Assembly: GCA_964246185.1 (NCBI GenBank)
Contig: CAXTPP010000078.1
Span: 1 to 16,159, forward strand
Source of the DNA: LMUY01 sp964246185
GTDB taxonomy: Bacteria > Pseudomonadota > Alphaproteobacteria > Acetobacterales > Acetobacteraceae
Direction: 5' to 3'
DNA: 16,159 bases
Under the pieces are notes generated by a model. The model made no database searches. It was not told the origin of the DNA and saw only the letters and a list, made by a program, of their open reading frames with translations. Below, piece by piece: positions 1-5,759 of the stretch (the stretch's first letter is position 1; the number at the start of each line of letters is the position of its first letter). The position numbers were made by a program, and so were the translations under genes.

Positions 1-52
1 CCAGCCCCGAGCCGCACCTACTCACGTTTGAGTCAGAGCAAACGACGGTTGG

Positions 53-496
53 TATGATATAGCGCAACGCCGAATGTGGGCGTTTTTTGTTGTAGATCTC
101 GTCGATAAGGCGCGGAAGGTCGGCGGTGACGTCCTCGAATGTCTCGCAAGCGGCCAAGTATGCGGCCTTGACCTTGAGCGTCTTCATGAAGCTCTCTGCC
201 TTGGCGTTGTCATGCGGGTTGCCGCGGCGGCTCATCGAGCCGACCAGGCCATGGGTTTCGAGCAGCGCGCGATAGATTTCGGACGCGTGTTGCGAACCGC
301 GATCCGAGTGGTGAATGCAGCCCCGGGGCGGGTTGCGGCCTCGGATCGCCGCCTTCAAGGCAGCAACTGCGATACGGGCGTCCATCGACCGGCTGATCGC
401 GTAGCCGACGACCTTGCGCGACCAGGCGTCTTGCGCGACCAGGCGTCGAGGATAGCCGCCAAGTAGACGAAGCCGCCTGGAATCGCGACGTAGGTC
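53..496 (-). pseudogene. IS3-family transposase (OrfB) C-terminal remnant, frameshifted
   Basis: Read on the minus strand, this is the C-terminal half of an IS3-family integrase-type transposase. It begins LTYVAIPGGFVYLAAILDAW, continues VVGYAISRSMDARIA, has HHSDRGSQ, then NAKAESFMKTLK, and ends RPHSALRYIIP. The second catalytic Asp (HSD) and the Glu (AES) are separated by 35 residues, the D(35)E spacing of the family. The first catalytic Asp of the D-[IL]-TY motif is lost, because the IS1182-type element begins exactly there. A 17-bp tandem duplication at 413-446 shifts the frame between DAWSRK and VVGYAI. After about position 53 the reading no longer resembles the family (no usual FE-containing tail), so the 3' end is probably also lost. 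It cannot make an active transposase. The family call is firm; the exact left limit is uncertain. Confidence 0.85.
413..446. repeat. 17-bp perfect tandem duplication inside the IS3 remnant
   Basis: The unit cttgcgcgaccaggcgt occurs twice in immediate succession (413-429 and 430-446). Removing one copy restores a continuous IS3 transposase reading (DAWSRK followed directly by VVGYAI). The duplication is therefore the frameshifting lesion, consistent with replication slippage. Confidence 0.9.
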
Positions 497-521
497 AGAT
501 ACTGTCGGCGAATTCAGGCGG
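497..521 (+). repeat. Left terminal inverted repeat of the IS1182-type element
   Basis: The 25 bases at 497-521 are the exact reverse complement of 2195-2219. They contain an internal EcoRI-like palindrome (gaattc). The stop codon of the full-length transposase reading (514-516, minus) lies inside this repeat. Confidence 0.9.
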
Positions 522-627
522 TTTGCGCCAGCGCTGCGAAGCGGGTGACGCGCGTTTTGGCGCGGGGCTTTTGCTCCAGCCAGTTCACGATGCGGGACAC
601 GTTCATGGCGGCGGCCGTGCAGGCGTG
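514..627 (-). other. C-terminal tail of the IS1182 transposase beyond the amber codon
   Basis: Directly after the TAG at 628-630 the same frame continues for 37 codons to a TGA at 514-516. It reads HACTAAAMNVSRIVNW followed by LEQKPRAKTRVTRFAALAQTA. This matches the normal C-terminal end of IS1182-family transposases (the TAAAMNV and KTRxxRFAAL motifs). The stop at 628-630 is therefore a premature nonsense codon, not the original end of the gene. Confidence 0.8.
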
Positions 628-2166
628 CTATAGTCCGGTCCTGGCCAATCCGGTGTAACGGCTCCGGCGCATGCCGAACGCGCGCACGCCCTGCGACAGC
701 GTGCCCTCGATGCCGGCGCGCACGCGGTAGCGCTCCTTCCACGCGTGGTCGTACATCCGCTTCCGCGCCGCGTTCAGCGCCTCGTACTCAGGGCGCGGGT
801 GGAAGTAGATGGACCGGCGCGCTTCCCTTGCCGGCGTGCACAGCGGCCGGGCAGCGCAGGCGCTGCAGTCAGTGCGGCTGAACACGGCGCAAATGCGCGG
901 GGCGCCGACGTCGTCGAAACCAGCGCGCCAGGTCACCGACGTGTTGCCCTGCGGGCAGGTGACCTGCTCGCGCTCCCAATCGATGCGGAAGTGGCGCTGC
1001 TCGTAGGCTTGTTCCGCCTCGGTCCGCCGCTTCGCCATGCCCCGGACCGGCCCTTCGAGTGAGATGGCGTGGTCGCGCCTGCTGCCCACCAGCAGCGCCG
1101 CGTCAACGTAGGCGAAGCCCACGAAGTGCTCGGCAGGCAGCAGACCCTTGTCGGCCAGACGCTCGTGGATGCCGGCCGTGCTCGCCATGTCCGGCTGCAT
1201 CGCGGGGCAGGTTGTGGCGTGGGTGATGAGGTGCGGCATGTCCTCGTCACAGGTTTCGGTCAGATGCACCTTGTAGCCCGACCACTCCATCTGGCGCTTG
1301 GTGCTGTGGTGCATCTCCGGGTCGTAGGGCGACTGGAGCCGCTCTCCCGCCGGCGGCAGCTCCGGGCCGGATCGCCAGCGCGGCGGTCCGGCTCCCTCGC
1401 GCGCGTAGTGTGTCCGCCAAACGTTGCGCAGCGTTTGCACCATCGGCACCTCGCACGCCCCAGCCGGCACATCCAAAGCGTCCAAAGCGTCCAGCAAAAC
1501 GAACCCGTCCGCGCCGACCTCAAGCGCGAGCGCCTCGCGCTCCACTTGCTTCTTCGGCAAGCGGTAGTCTTCGACCCGGCGTGCATACCGCTCGAACCAG
1601 GCCGGCTGGGCGACCCCGCGTAGCCAATCCGGCACGACAGCCGCCAAGTCGTCCAGCGCGGCGCGCAGCGTTTCGGCCACCAGCTCAAGCAGGTGCAGGT
1701 CGTGCACGGCAGCCAGCACGTGCCTGCTGTCGGTGCGCTGCTTGCCCCGCGCCTTGACCAGCCCGCGCGCCTTGAAACGCTCAAGCATCCCGTCCAGCAA
1801 TAGGGGCTCCGCCCCTCCCGCGACGAGGCGGGCACGGAACTCCGTCAGCACGCTGAAGTGGAAGCTCGGGTCGGTCAGCTCCAGCCCCAAGGCATGCTTC
1901 CAGTCAATGCGGGCGCGCACGGCGTCGGCTGCCTGCCGGTCGCTGAGGTGCTCCAGGAACTGCAACACCGTGACCAGCGCCAGACGCCATGGCGCAAGAC
2001 CCGGCTGACCCCGGGCGGGGCAGAATCTGCGGAAGCTCTCGCCCTCGTAGAGGGCACTGAATTCGTCGCGCAGCCGCGTGACCACCGTGCTCTTGGGAAA
2101 GGCCGCGCGGGCCACCCGCACGGTCTCGCCAGGAACCTCGCCGATCGGCTCGGGATGCAGGCTCAT
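628..2166 (-). CDS. IS1182-family transposase, amber-truncated (512 of 550 aa)
   Basis: This is a DDE transposase of the IS1182 family (DUF772-type N-terminal domain, DDE_Tnp_1-type core). Seen in the sequence: an N-terminal LYEGESFRRFCPARGQPG segment; the first acidic residue in KQRTDSRHV (about residue 146); the second in FAYVDAALL (about 355); a C-x2-C-x4-C zinc-like segment in DCSACAARPLC; and the catalytic Glu in RVRAGIEGTLSQG (about 487). All three acidic residues precede the stop. Codon 513, where relatives usually have Gln (KTHLQH), is TAG, so a single C-to-T change explains it. The full frame would end at 514 and give 550 aa. The start at 2166 is well supported by ggaggtgatcc just before the ATG, an unusually long match to the anti-Shine-Dalgarno sequence. 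Whether the short product keeps activity cannot be told from the sequence. Confidence 0.9.
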   Translation of the reverse strand: MSLHPEPIGEVPGETVRVARAAFPKSTVVTRLRDEFSALYEGESFRRFCPARGQPGLAPWRLALVTVLQFLEHLSDRQAADAVRARIDWKHALGLELTDPSFHFSVLTEFRARLVAGGAEPLLLDGMLERFKARGLVKARGKQRTDSRHVLAAVHDLHLLELVAETLRAALDDLAAVVPDWLRGVAQPAWFERYARRVEDYRLPKKQVEREALALEVGADGFVLLDALDALDVPAGACEVPMVQTLRNVWRTHYAREGAGPPRWRSGPELPPAGERLQSPYDPEMHHSTKRQMEWSGYKVHLTETCDEDMPHLITHATTCPAMQPDMASTAGIHERLADKGLLPAEHFVGFAYVDAALLVGSRRDHAISLEGPVRGMAKRRTEAEQAYEQRHFRIDWEREQVTCPQGNTSVTWRAGFDDVGAPRICAVFSRTDCSACAARPLCTPAREARRSIYFHPRPEYEALNAARKRMYDHAWKERYRVRAGIEGTLSQGVRAFGMRRSRYTGLARTGL

Positions 2167-2177
2167 GGATCACCTCC
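2167..2177 (-). promoter_or_regulatory. Extended Shine-Dalgarno of the IS1182 transposase
   Basis: On the minus strand ggaggtgatcc lies immediately before the ATG at 2166. Ten consecutive bases (ggaggtgatc) match the reverse complement of the 16S rRNA 3' end, an unusually long pairing. It fixes the start codon. Confidence 0.7.
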
Positions 2178-2194
2178 ACGCCAACCCTAACCCG

Positions 2195-2219
2195 CCGCCT
2201 GAATTCGCCGACAGTATCT
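2195..2219 (-). repeat. Right terminal inverted repeat of the IS1182-type element
   Basis: This is the perfect 25-bp inverted partner of 497-521. It lies 28 bp upstream of the transposase start codon, so it probably also overlaps the transposase promoter. Confidence 0.9.
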
Positions 2220-2682
2220 CACCTACATCTGGACAGCAGAAGGATGGCTCTACGTGGCAGCCGTGATCGATCTATTTTCCCGCCGTGTTGTGGGCTGGTC
2301 GATGAATGCAGCGATGACAGCGCAGTTGGTGGCGGACGCACTCATGATGGCGATCTGGCGGCGTGGTAAGCCCCTTGCCTTGCTGCATCATTCCGATCAG
2401 GGCAGCCAATACACAAGTAAACAGTTTCAGAAATTGATGGCTGACAATGGTGTCATGTGCAGCATGAGCTGTTCAGGCAATGTCTGGGACAATGCTGCCA
2501 TGGAAAGCTTCTTCTCCACGCTGAAAACCGAGCACACGGCTTGCAGGGTTTATCGCACACGCAATCAGGCCCGTGCCGATGTCTTCGATTACATAGAACG
2601 CTTCTACAACCCGCAACGGCGCCACTCGACCATCGGCTACATCAGCCCTATAGAGTTCGAGCGGATCGCCGCCGCGAGCTAA
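2220..2682 (+). pseudogene. IS3-family transposase (OrfB) C-terminal half
   Basis: The plus-strand frame opens directly at the IS1182 end with LTYIWTAEGWLYVAAVIDLF. It continues through LLHHSDQGSQYTS and NAAMESFFSTLK and ends YNPQRRHSTIGYISPIEFER before TAA. Catalytic Asp (HSD) and Glu (MES) are again 35 residues apart. The N-terminal half, including the first catalytic Asp of the D-[IL]-TY motif, is missing. An internal ATG at 2254 would give a 142-aa protein, but this lacks part of the active site. The sequence differs from the left IS3 remnant (EGW with IDLFSRR versus PGG with LDAWSRK), so the two halves come from two different IS3-type elements. Confidence 0.88.
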
Positions 2683-2711
2683 ACGTGGTGTCCACCAAAC
2701 CGGCAGCAGCT
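2683..2711 (+). other. Probable right end of the IS3-type element
   Basis: The stretch right after the transposase stop (gtggtgtccaccaaaccggc and a few more bases) resembles the terminal repeat region found downstream of orfB in IS3-group elements. The matching left end is not in the window, because that half of the element is gone. The call rests on recall of the family, not on a visible partner repeat. Confidence 0.45.
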
Positions 2712-2869
2712 CAAACTGCACAACGCCAACATCAAGGCCACCAAACGCCAAGCCAAAGCCGTTTCGCTGGACCAAAACTGCCGACGACATCCTGGCCGGC
2801 ATCAAGCGATTCTGCTTGCTGAACCAAGTCACCAATACTGGTGTGCAAACTTCTGAACCAGGACACTAG
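2712..2869 (+). pseudogene. IS630-family transposase C-terminal remnant
   Basis: A plus-strand frame gives AKPKPFRWTKTADDILAGI followed by KRFCLLNQVTNTGVQTSEPGH and TAG. IS630-family transposases end in a very similar way (NPKPFxWTKTADxIL, then a short tail ending in GH), so this is the last ~40 residues of such a gene. The catalytic domain is absent. An 8-bp direct repeat (aacgccaa, at about 2724 and 2746) suggests a short partial duplication just upstream of the recognisable part. The final bases fall on a CTAG tetranucleotide (2866-2869), the preferred target of many IS630 elements, so this is probably the true right end of the insertion. Confidence 0.7.
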
Positions 2870-3921
2870 ATCGGACCCGACTTGTGGACTCCAGGCCAGA
2901 CCGGGTTCCATGGGGCGTGGCGCAGCGGCTTGAGCCACGGGCGGCTCAGCTTCCAGGCGCTGCGCGCTGCCGGCAGCGCGCCAGGCTCGTCGCTCAGGTC
3001 GGGCGGCGACAGCAGCAGGACGTCGCTGGAGTTGCCGTAATGGCCAAGCATGGCATCCAGCGCCACCGCCCCGGTGCTGCGCTGGATGACCTGCAGGCGG
3101 GTTTCGCCCATCATGCGCGCCGCCCGCTCGGCCGACCACGAACCCATGCCGATGACGATGTGGTCGCCGCTGAGCGCCAGGCCGCGCGGGAAGCCATGTC
3201 CGGTCATCTCGCCGCCCTTCAGCAGCATCCGCCGGCTGTTGCCGCCACGGAGCAGGAGCGCGTTGTTGTTGCTGTCCAGGACGTGCAGCGTGCCGTCGTG
3301 GAACGCCGCATCGTGCGCAGCCTGGCCGAGGTCCTTGTGGACCGCCGCCAGCCGGGTGAAGACGGGTCCGTCCTGGCCCAGGGCATAGTCCAGTTCGAGC
3401 GCGAAGCTGCCACGGTGCCAGTTGTGCGCCAGCACGAAGGCGCGGCCGTCGCGGAAGGTCAGCGAGTTGAAGTGGTAGGCATCGCCGCCGCTGCCGTGGT
3501 CCGGAGCGCGAAGCCGTCGCGGGATGAAGGGTTCCAGCGCGATCTCTGCGGTTTGCCGCCATGTCCGCCGGTCGAAGATGGCGATGCGGGAGCCGTGGTT
3601 GAGCAACACGCAAAGCCATCGGCCCATGGCGCGTATCTGGTGCAGATCCTTGAAGGACGCATCCGCCGCCTGCAACGCCATCGGATCACTGCGGCCGGGG
3701 TCGAAGCTATAGATGGCGTTGGCCGCCACCCCCGGCGGCGCCGGTTGCGCGTCCAGGCTGCGGGTCACGACGAGCACCCGGCCGTCGCAGCCCGTCATGC
3801 CGGAGTATATGCCGCGGCCCTCGTCGGCGACCCGGCACTTGACCGTGCGCCGCCCCAGGTCGATCTCGACTTCGAGCAGCGCGCTGAACGTCGAGACCAA
3901 GGCCCGCAACGTCTCAGCCAA
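2866..3921 (-). CDS. Unrecognised protein, possibly a WD40/beta-propeller-like fold (351 aa)
   Basis: I do not recognise this family with confidence. The protein shows recurring short beta-rich segments of the type GRVLVVTR, RWLCVLLNHGSRIAIFDR, RAFVLAHN, GTLHVLDSNN and DHIVIGMGSW, roughly evenly spaced. This suggests a beta-propeller, distantly reminiscent of DUF4915/TIGR03032-type proteins (low certainty). A FNSLTF motif and a PRGLALSGD motif are notable. There is no signal peptide or membrane segment. The only available start in this frame is TTG at 3921, because a stop (TGA) lies a few codons upstream, so the N-terminus may be atypical or truncated by the repeat at 3981. The stop codon TAG lies within the CTAG at the IS630 boundary. 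If the original target was CTAG, the stop is native and the gene intact; otherwise the C-terminus was cut by the insertion. Confidence 0.65.
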   Translation of the reverse strand: MAETLRALVSTFSALLEVEIDLGRRTVKCRVADEGRGIYSGMTGCDGRVLVVTRSLDAQPAPPGVAANAIYSFDPGRSDPMALQAADASFKDLHQIRAMGRWLCVLLNHGSRIAIFDRRTWRQTAEIALEPFIPRRLRAPDHGSGGDAYHFNSLTFRDGRAFVLAHNWHRGSFALELDYALGQDGPVFTRLAAVHKDLGQAAHDAAFHDGTLHVLDSNNNALLLRGGNSRRMLLKGGEMTGHGFPRGLALSGDHIVIGMGSWSAERAARMMGETRLQVIQRSTGAVALDAMLGHYGNSSDVLLLSPPDLSDEPGALPAARSAWKLSRPWLKPLRHAPWNPVWPGVHKSGPI

Positions 3922-3980
3922 TCGGGCGAGGCCAGGAAACGAGTTGAGGTTTCAATGCCGATGGACCCAAATGCTGATCC

Positions 3981-4138
3981 GCTGGAGAGCAAGGCTGGGC
4001 TCTGCCCAGACCCACCAAAGGACTTAGACCTTTGGAAACCGTTTTATTAAACAAAAAGATCCCAAAGGTTATGCCTTTGGCGGAGTCCAGAGGCAGAGCC
4101 TCTGGCCTTGCTTGACGGCCACACTCAAGGGCCGTTGG
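3981..4138 (-). repeat. Multi-hairpin intergenic repeat, copy 1 of 3
   Basis: About 158 bp, found again at 11396-11556 and 13461-13613 (those two in the opposite orientation on the plus strand). Read on the minus strand, it holds in order: an acggcc/ggccgt hairpin; a CCAGAGGCTCTGCCTCTGG palindrome; two CCAAAGG...CCTTTGG hairpins separated by an A/T-rich spacer; a CTGGGCAGAGCCCAG hairpin; and a short conserved edge ending ctctccagc. The outer gtcaagcaaggc and gccttgctct blocks are also complementary, so the core can fold back as one long stem. There is no ORF with recognisable coding content. It lies in the gap between two co-oriented genes. Interpreted as a REP- or MITE-like element. Confidence 0.85.
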
Positions 4139-4246
4139 TGTAAAATGCTGCACGTGACCCTCTGGCTGACGCCCGAACAATCGAAGCCTATCCATCCGTC
4201 GCGCAAGTGACATAGTGCAACATGGGATGGGTCGCAATCGGCAGGC
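4139..4246. other. Intergenic stretch with no recognised feature
   Basis: The stretch between repeat copy 1 and the end of the APS-kinase-like gene contains no RNA gene, promoter or repeat that I can identify. A 21-codon plus-strand ORF starting at about 4145 (MLHVTLWLTPEQSKPIHPSRK) has no visible ribosome binding site and no family I know. It is not called as a gene. Confidence 0.4.
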
Positions 4247-4678
4247 TCACCGGCCGTGCAGCCGCAACGCGACCTGCTCCGCCCAGGATTCGGCGCTGCC
4301 CTCGGGCGTCACCCGCAAATCGTAGGCGAGCGGGGGGACGAACAGGCGGTTGGTGTCCTCGAACCGTCCGGCCGCGATCCGGTCCACCCAGACGATGCAG
4401 GCCGGACCGTCCGCCTGGAACGCGTCACGCGATTCGCCGGTCGGGCAGATGAAGTCGGCCACGGCGCAGACCCCGGCGTCCACCACCCGGTCGCACAGCC
4501 AGCCCATGCGCCGCGCGTGCTCCACCCGGTCCGGCATGGAGAAGCCGAGGTCGCGGCTGATCTCGCGGCGCACGGCGTCGGCGTTGAAGTGCACGGCGGC
4601 GACCCGGCGCAGCAACGCCCGGGCCAAGGTTGTCTTGCCCGCGCCGGGCAGGCCCATGATGAGTATCTTACGCGCCAT
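4247..4678 (-). CDS. APS-kinase-like small P-loop kinase (143 aa)
   Basis: A P-loop protein with Walker A GLPGAGKTT (residues 9-17) and a CysC-like middle: FNADAVRREISRDLGFS, then DRVEHARRMGWLCDRVVDAG. These correspond to the substrate-binding region of adenylylsulfate kinase (DGDNxRxxLxxDLGFSxxDR and so on). The ADFICPTGESRDAF segment corresponds to the AFISPxRxxRD motif. At 143 aa it is shorter than typical CysC (about 180-200 aa), and no sulfate adenylyltransferase gene is adjacent, so sulfate activation is not assured. It may be a stand-alone small-molecule kinase. It lies 50 bp downstream of the epimerase gene on the same strand and is probably co-transcribed with it. The ATG at 4678 directly precedes the P-loop segment as expected. 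Confidence 0.8.
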   Translation of the reverse strand: MARKILIMGLPGAGKTTLARALLRRVAAVHFNADAVRREISRDLGFSMPDRVEHARRMGWLCDRVVDAGVCAVADFICPTGESRDAFQADGPACIVWVDRIAAGRFEDTNRLFVPPLAYDLRVTPEGSAESWAEQVALRLHGR

Positions 4679-4728
4679 GCCTGCCGTCGCCTCGCCAGGG
4701 AGTTGGGAAACGCCTGCCGCAGGCCGGG

Positions 4729-5694
4729 TCAGACGCCGTGGTATTCCCGGAACCAGCTGACGAAGCGGGGTATGCCCGTCTCCAGCGGCGTGCTGGGGGC
4801 ATACCCGGTCAGGGCGGCAAGGCGGTCGATGGAGGCCCAGGTTTCCACCACGTCGGCTGCCGGGCGGGGCACCGCCTGGATGACGGCGCGACGCCCAAGC
4901 TCCGCCTCCAGCAGCTCCACCAGCCGGTTGACGCTCTCGCTGCGGTTGTTGCCGATGTTGAGGATGCGCGGCGGCCCCGGCGGCGGCGGATGGCCGAGCG
5001 CGCCCAGCACGCCGTCCACGATGTCGTCGATGTAGGTGAAGTCCCGCCGCAGCACCCCGCCCTCGTACAGCGTGATCGGCTGCCCGGCGACGATGGCCTG
5101 GGCGAACCCGTAATAGGCCATGTCCGGCCGGCCCCAGGGGCCGTAGGCGGTGAAGAAGCGCAGGCCGGTCTGCGGCAGCGCGTACAGGTGGGCGTAGGCG
5201 TGGCTCATCAGCTCGTCGGCTCGCTTGGTGGCGGCGTACAGCGACGTCGGGCGGTCCACCTCGCCGTCCTCGTGCAGGGGGAAGTCATGCCCCAGGCCGT
5301 ACACGCTGGAGGAGCTGGCATAGACCAGGTGGCGCAGCTCTGGCAGCCGGCGCGCCAGCTCCAGCACGGCCAGGTGGCCCATGACGTTGGAGTGGACGTA
5401 GGCGTACGGGTTGACCATGGAGTACCGCACGCCCGCTTGCGCCGCGAGGTGGACGACGTGAGTGACGCCCAAGATGCTCGCCTCCGCCACGGCCATGGCT
5501 TCCCGGTCGGCCAGGTCCGTGCGGTGCAGGGTGAAGCCGGGGCGGGCCAGCCGGGCCAGCCGGGCCTCCTTCAGGGCCGTGTCGTAGTAGTCGTTCACCA
5601 CGTCGATGCCGATGACCGACGCGCCTTCGTCCAGCAGGCGGCTGGCCACGTGGTAGCCGATGAAACCCGCGACGCCCGTTACGAGAACGATCAT
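4729..5694 (-). CDS. UDP-glucuronate 4-epimerase-like NAD-dependent epimerase (321 aa)
   Basis: A short-chain dehydrogenase/reductase-type sugar nucleotide epimerase. It has the N-terminal NAD-binding GxxGxxG (TGVAGFIG, residues 6-13), the AAQAGVRYSMVNPYAY segment (about 85-99), SSSSVYG (127-133), the catalytic YxxxK as LYAATK (Tyr153, Lys157), and RRDFTYIDDIV (about 216-226). AGVRYS...NPxxY plus YxATK is characteristic of the LpsL/Cap1J-type UDP-glucuronate 4-epimerases, which make UDP-galacturonate for surface polysaccharide. The length is close to the usual ~335 aa. The frame stays open far upstream through the MATE gene, but only the ATG at 5694 puts the Rossmann motif at the N-terminus. 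A purine-rich gggcagggcagc precedes it. No other polysaccharide gene is close, so the pathway is inferred. Confidence 0.88.
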   Translation of the reverse strand: MIVLVTGVAGFIGYHVASRLLDEGASVIGIDVVNDYYDTALKEARLARLARPGFTLHRTDLADREAMAVAEASILGVTHVVHLAAQAGVRYSMVNPYAYVHSNVMGHLAVLELARRLPELRHLVYASSSSVYGLGHDFPLHEDGEVDRPTSLYAATKRADELMSHAYAHLYALPQTGLRFFTAYGPWGRPDMAYYGFAQAIVAGQPITLYEGGVLRRDFTYIDDIVDGVLGALGHPPPPGPPRILNIGNNRSESVNRLVELLEAELGRRAVIQAVPRPAADVVETWASIDRLAALTGYAPSTPLETGIPRFVSWFREYHGV

Positions 5695-5759
5695 GCTGCC
5701 CTGCCCGCCTGCGGCGCCCGCTTGCAACGGCGTCCGGCGGATTGCAAGGCCTGCGGTTG

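Larger units (their letters stand above)
497..2219 (-). mobile_element. IS1182-family insertion sequence (about 1.72 kb)
   Basis: The element has perfect 25-bp terminal inverted repeats (497-521 and 2195-2219, beginning agatactgtcggcgaattca). They bracket one long minus-strand transposase gene whose full reading nearly fills the element. The bases just outside the ends (ggtc on the left, cacc on the right) do not form a direct target duplication. Both flanks are instead the same point (the LTY motif) of two different IS3-type transposases in opposite orientation. The element is complete at its ends, but its gene carries a nonsense codon. The outermost 1-3 bases of each end are uncertain, because the two flanking sequences resemble each other there. 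Confidence 0.85.

Noticed and set aside
25..44. Small hairpin cgtttg/caaacg near the window start
   Set aside because: A 6-bp stem is expected by chance. It lies at the unclear edge of the IS3 remnant and has no other support.
74..466. A 130-aa plus-strand ORF
   Set aside because: It lies antisense to the IS3 transposase remnant, whose motifs (HSDRGSQ, NAKAESF) are plain on the minus strand.
2884..4050. A long plus-strand ORF opposite the 351-aa gene
   Set aside because: It is a mirror of the minus-strand codon bias (V/A/R/Q/H-rich, no motif). The minus-strand reading has varied, protein-like composition.
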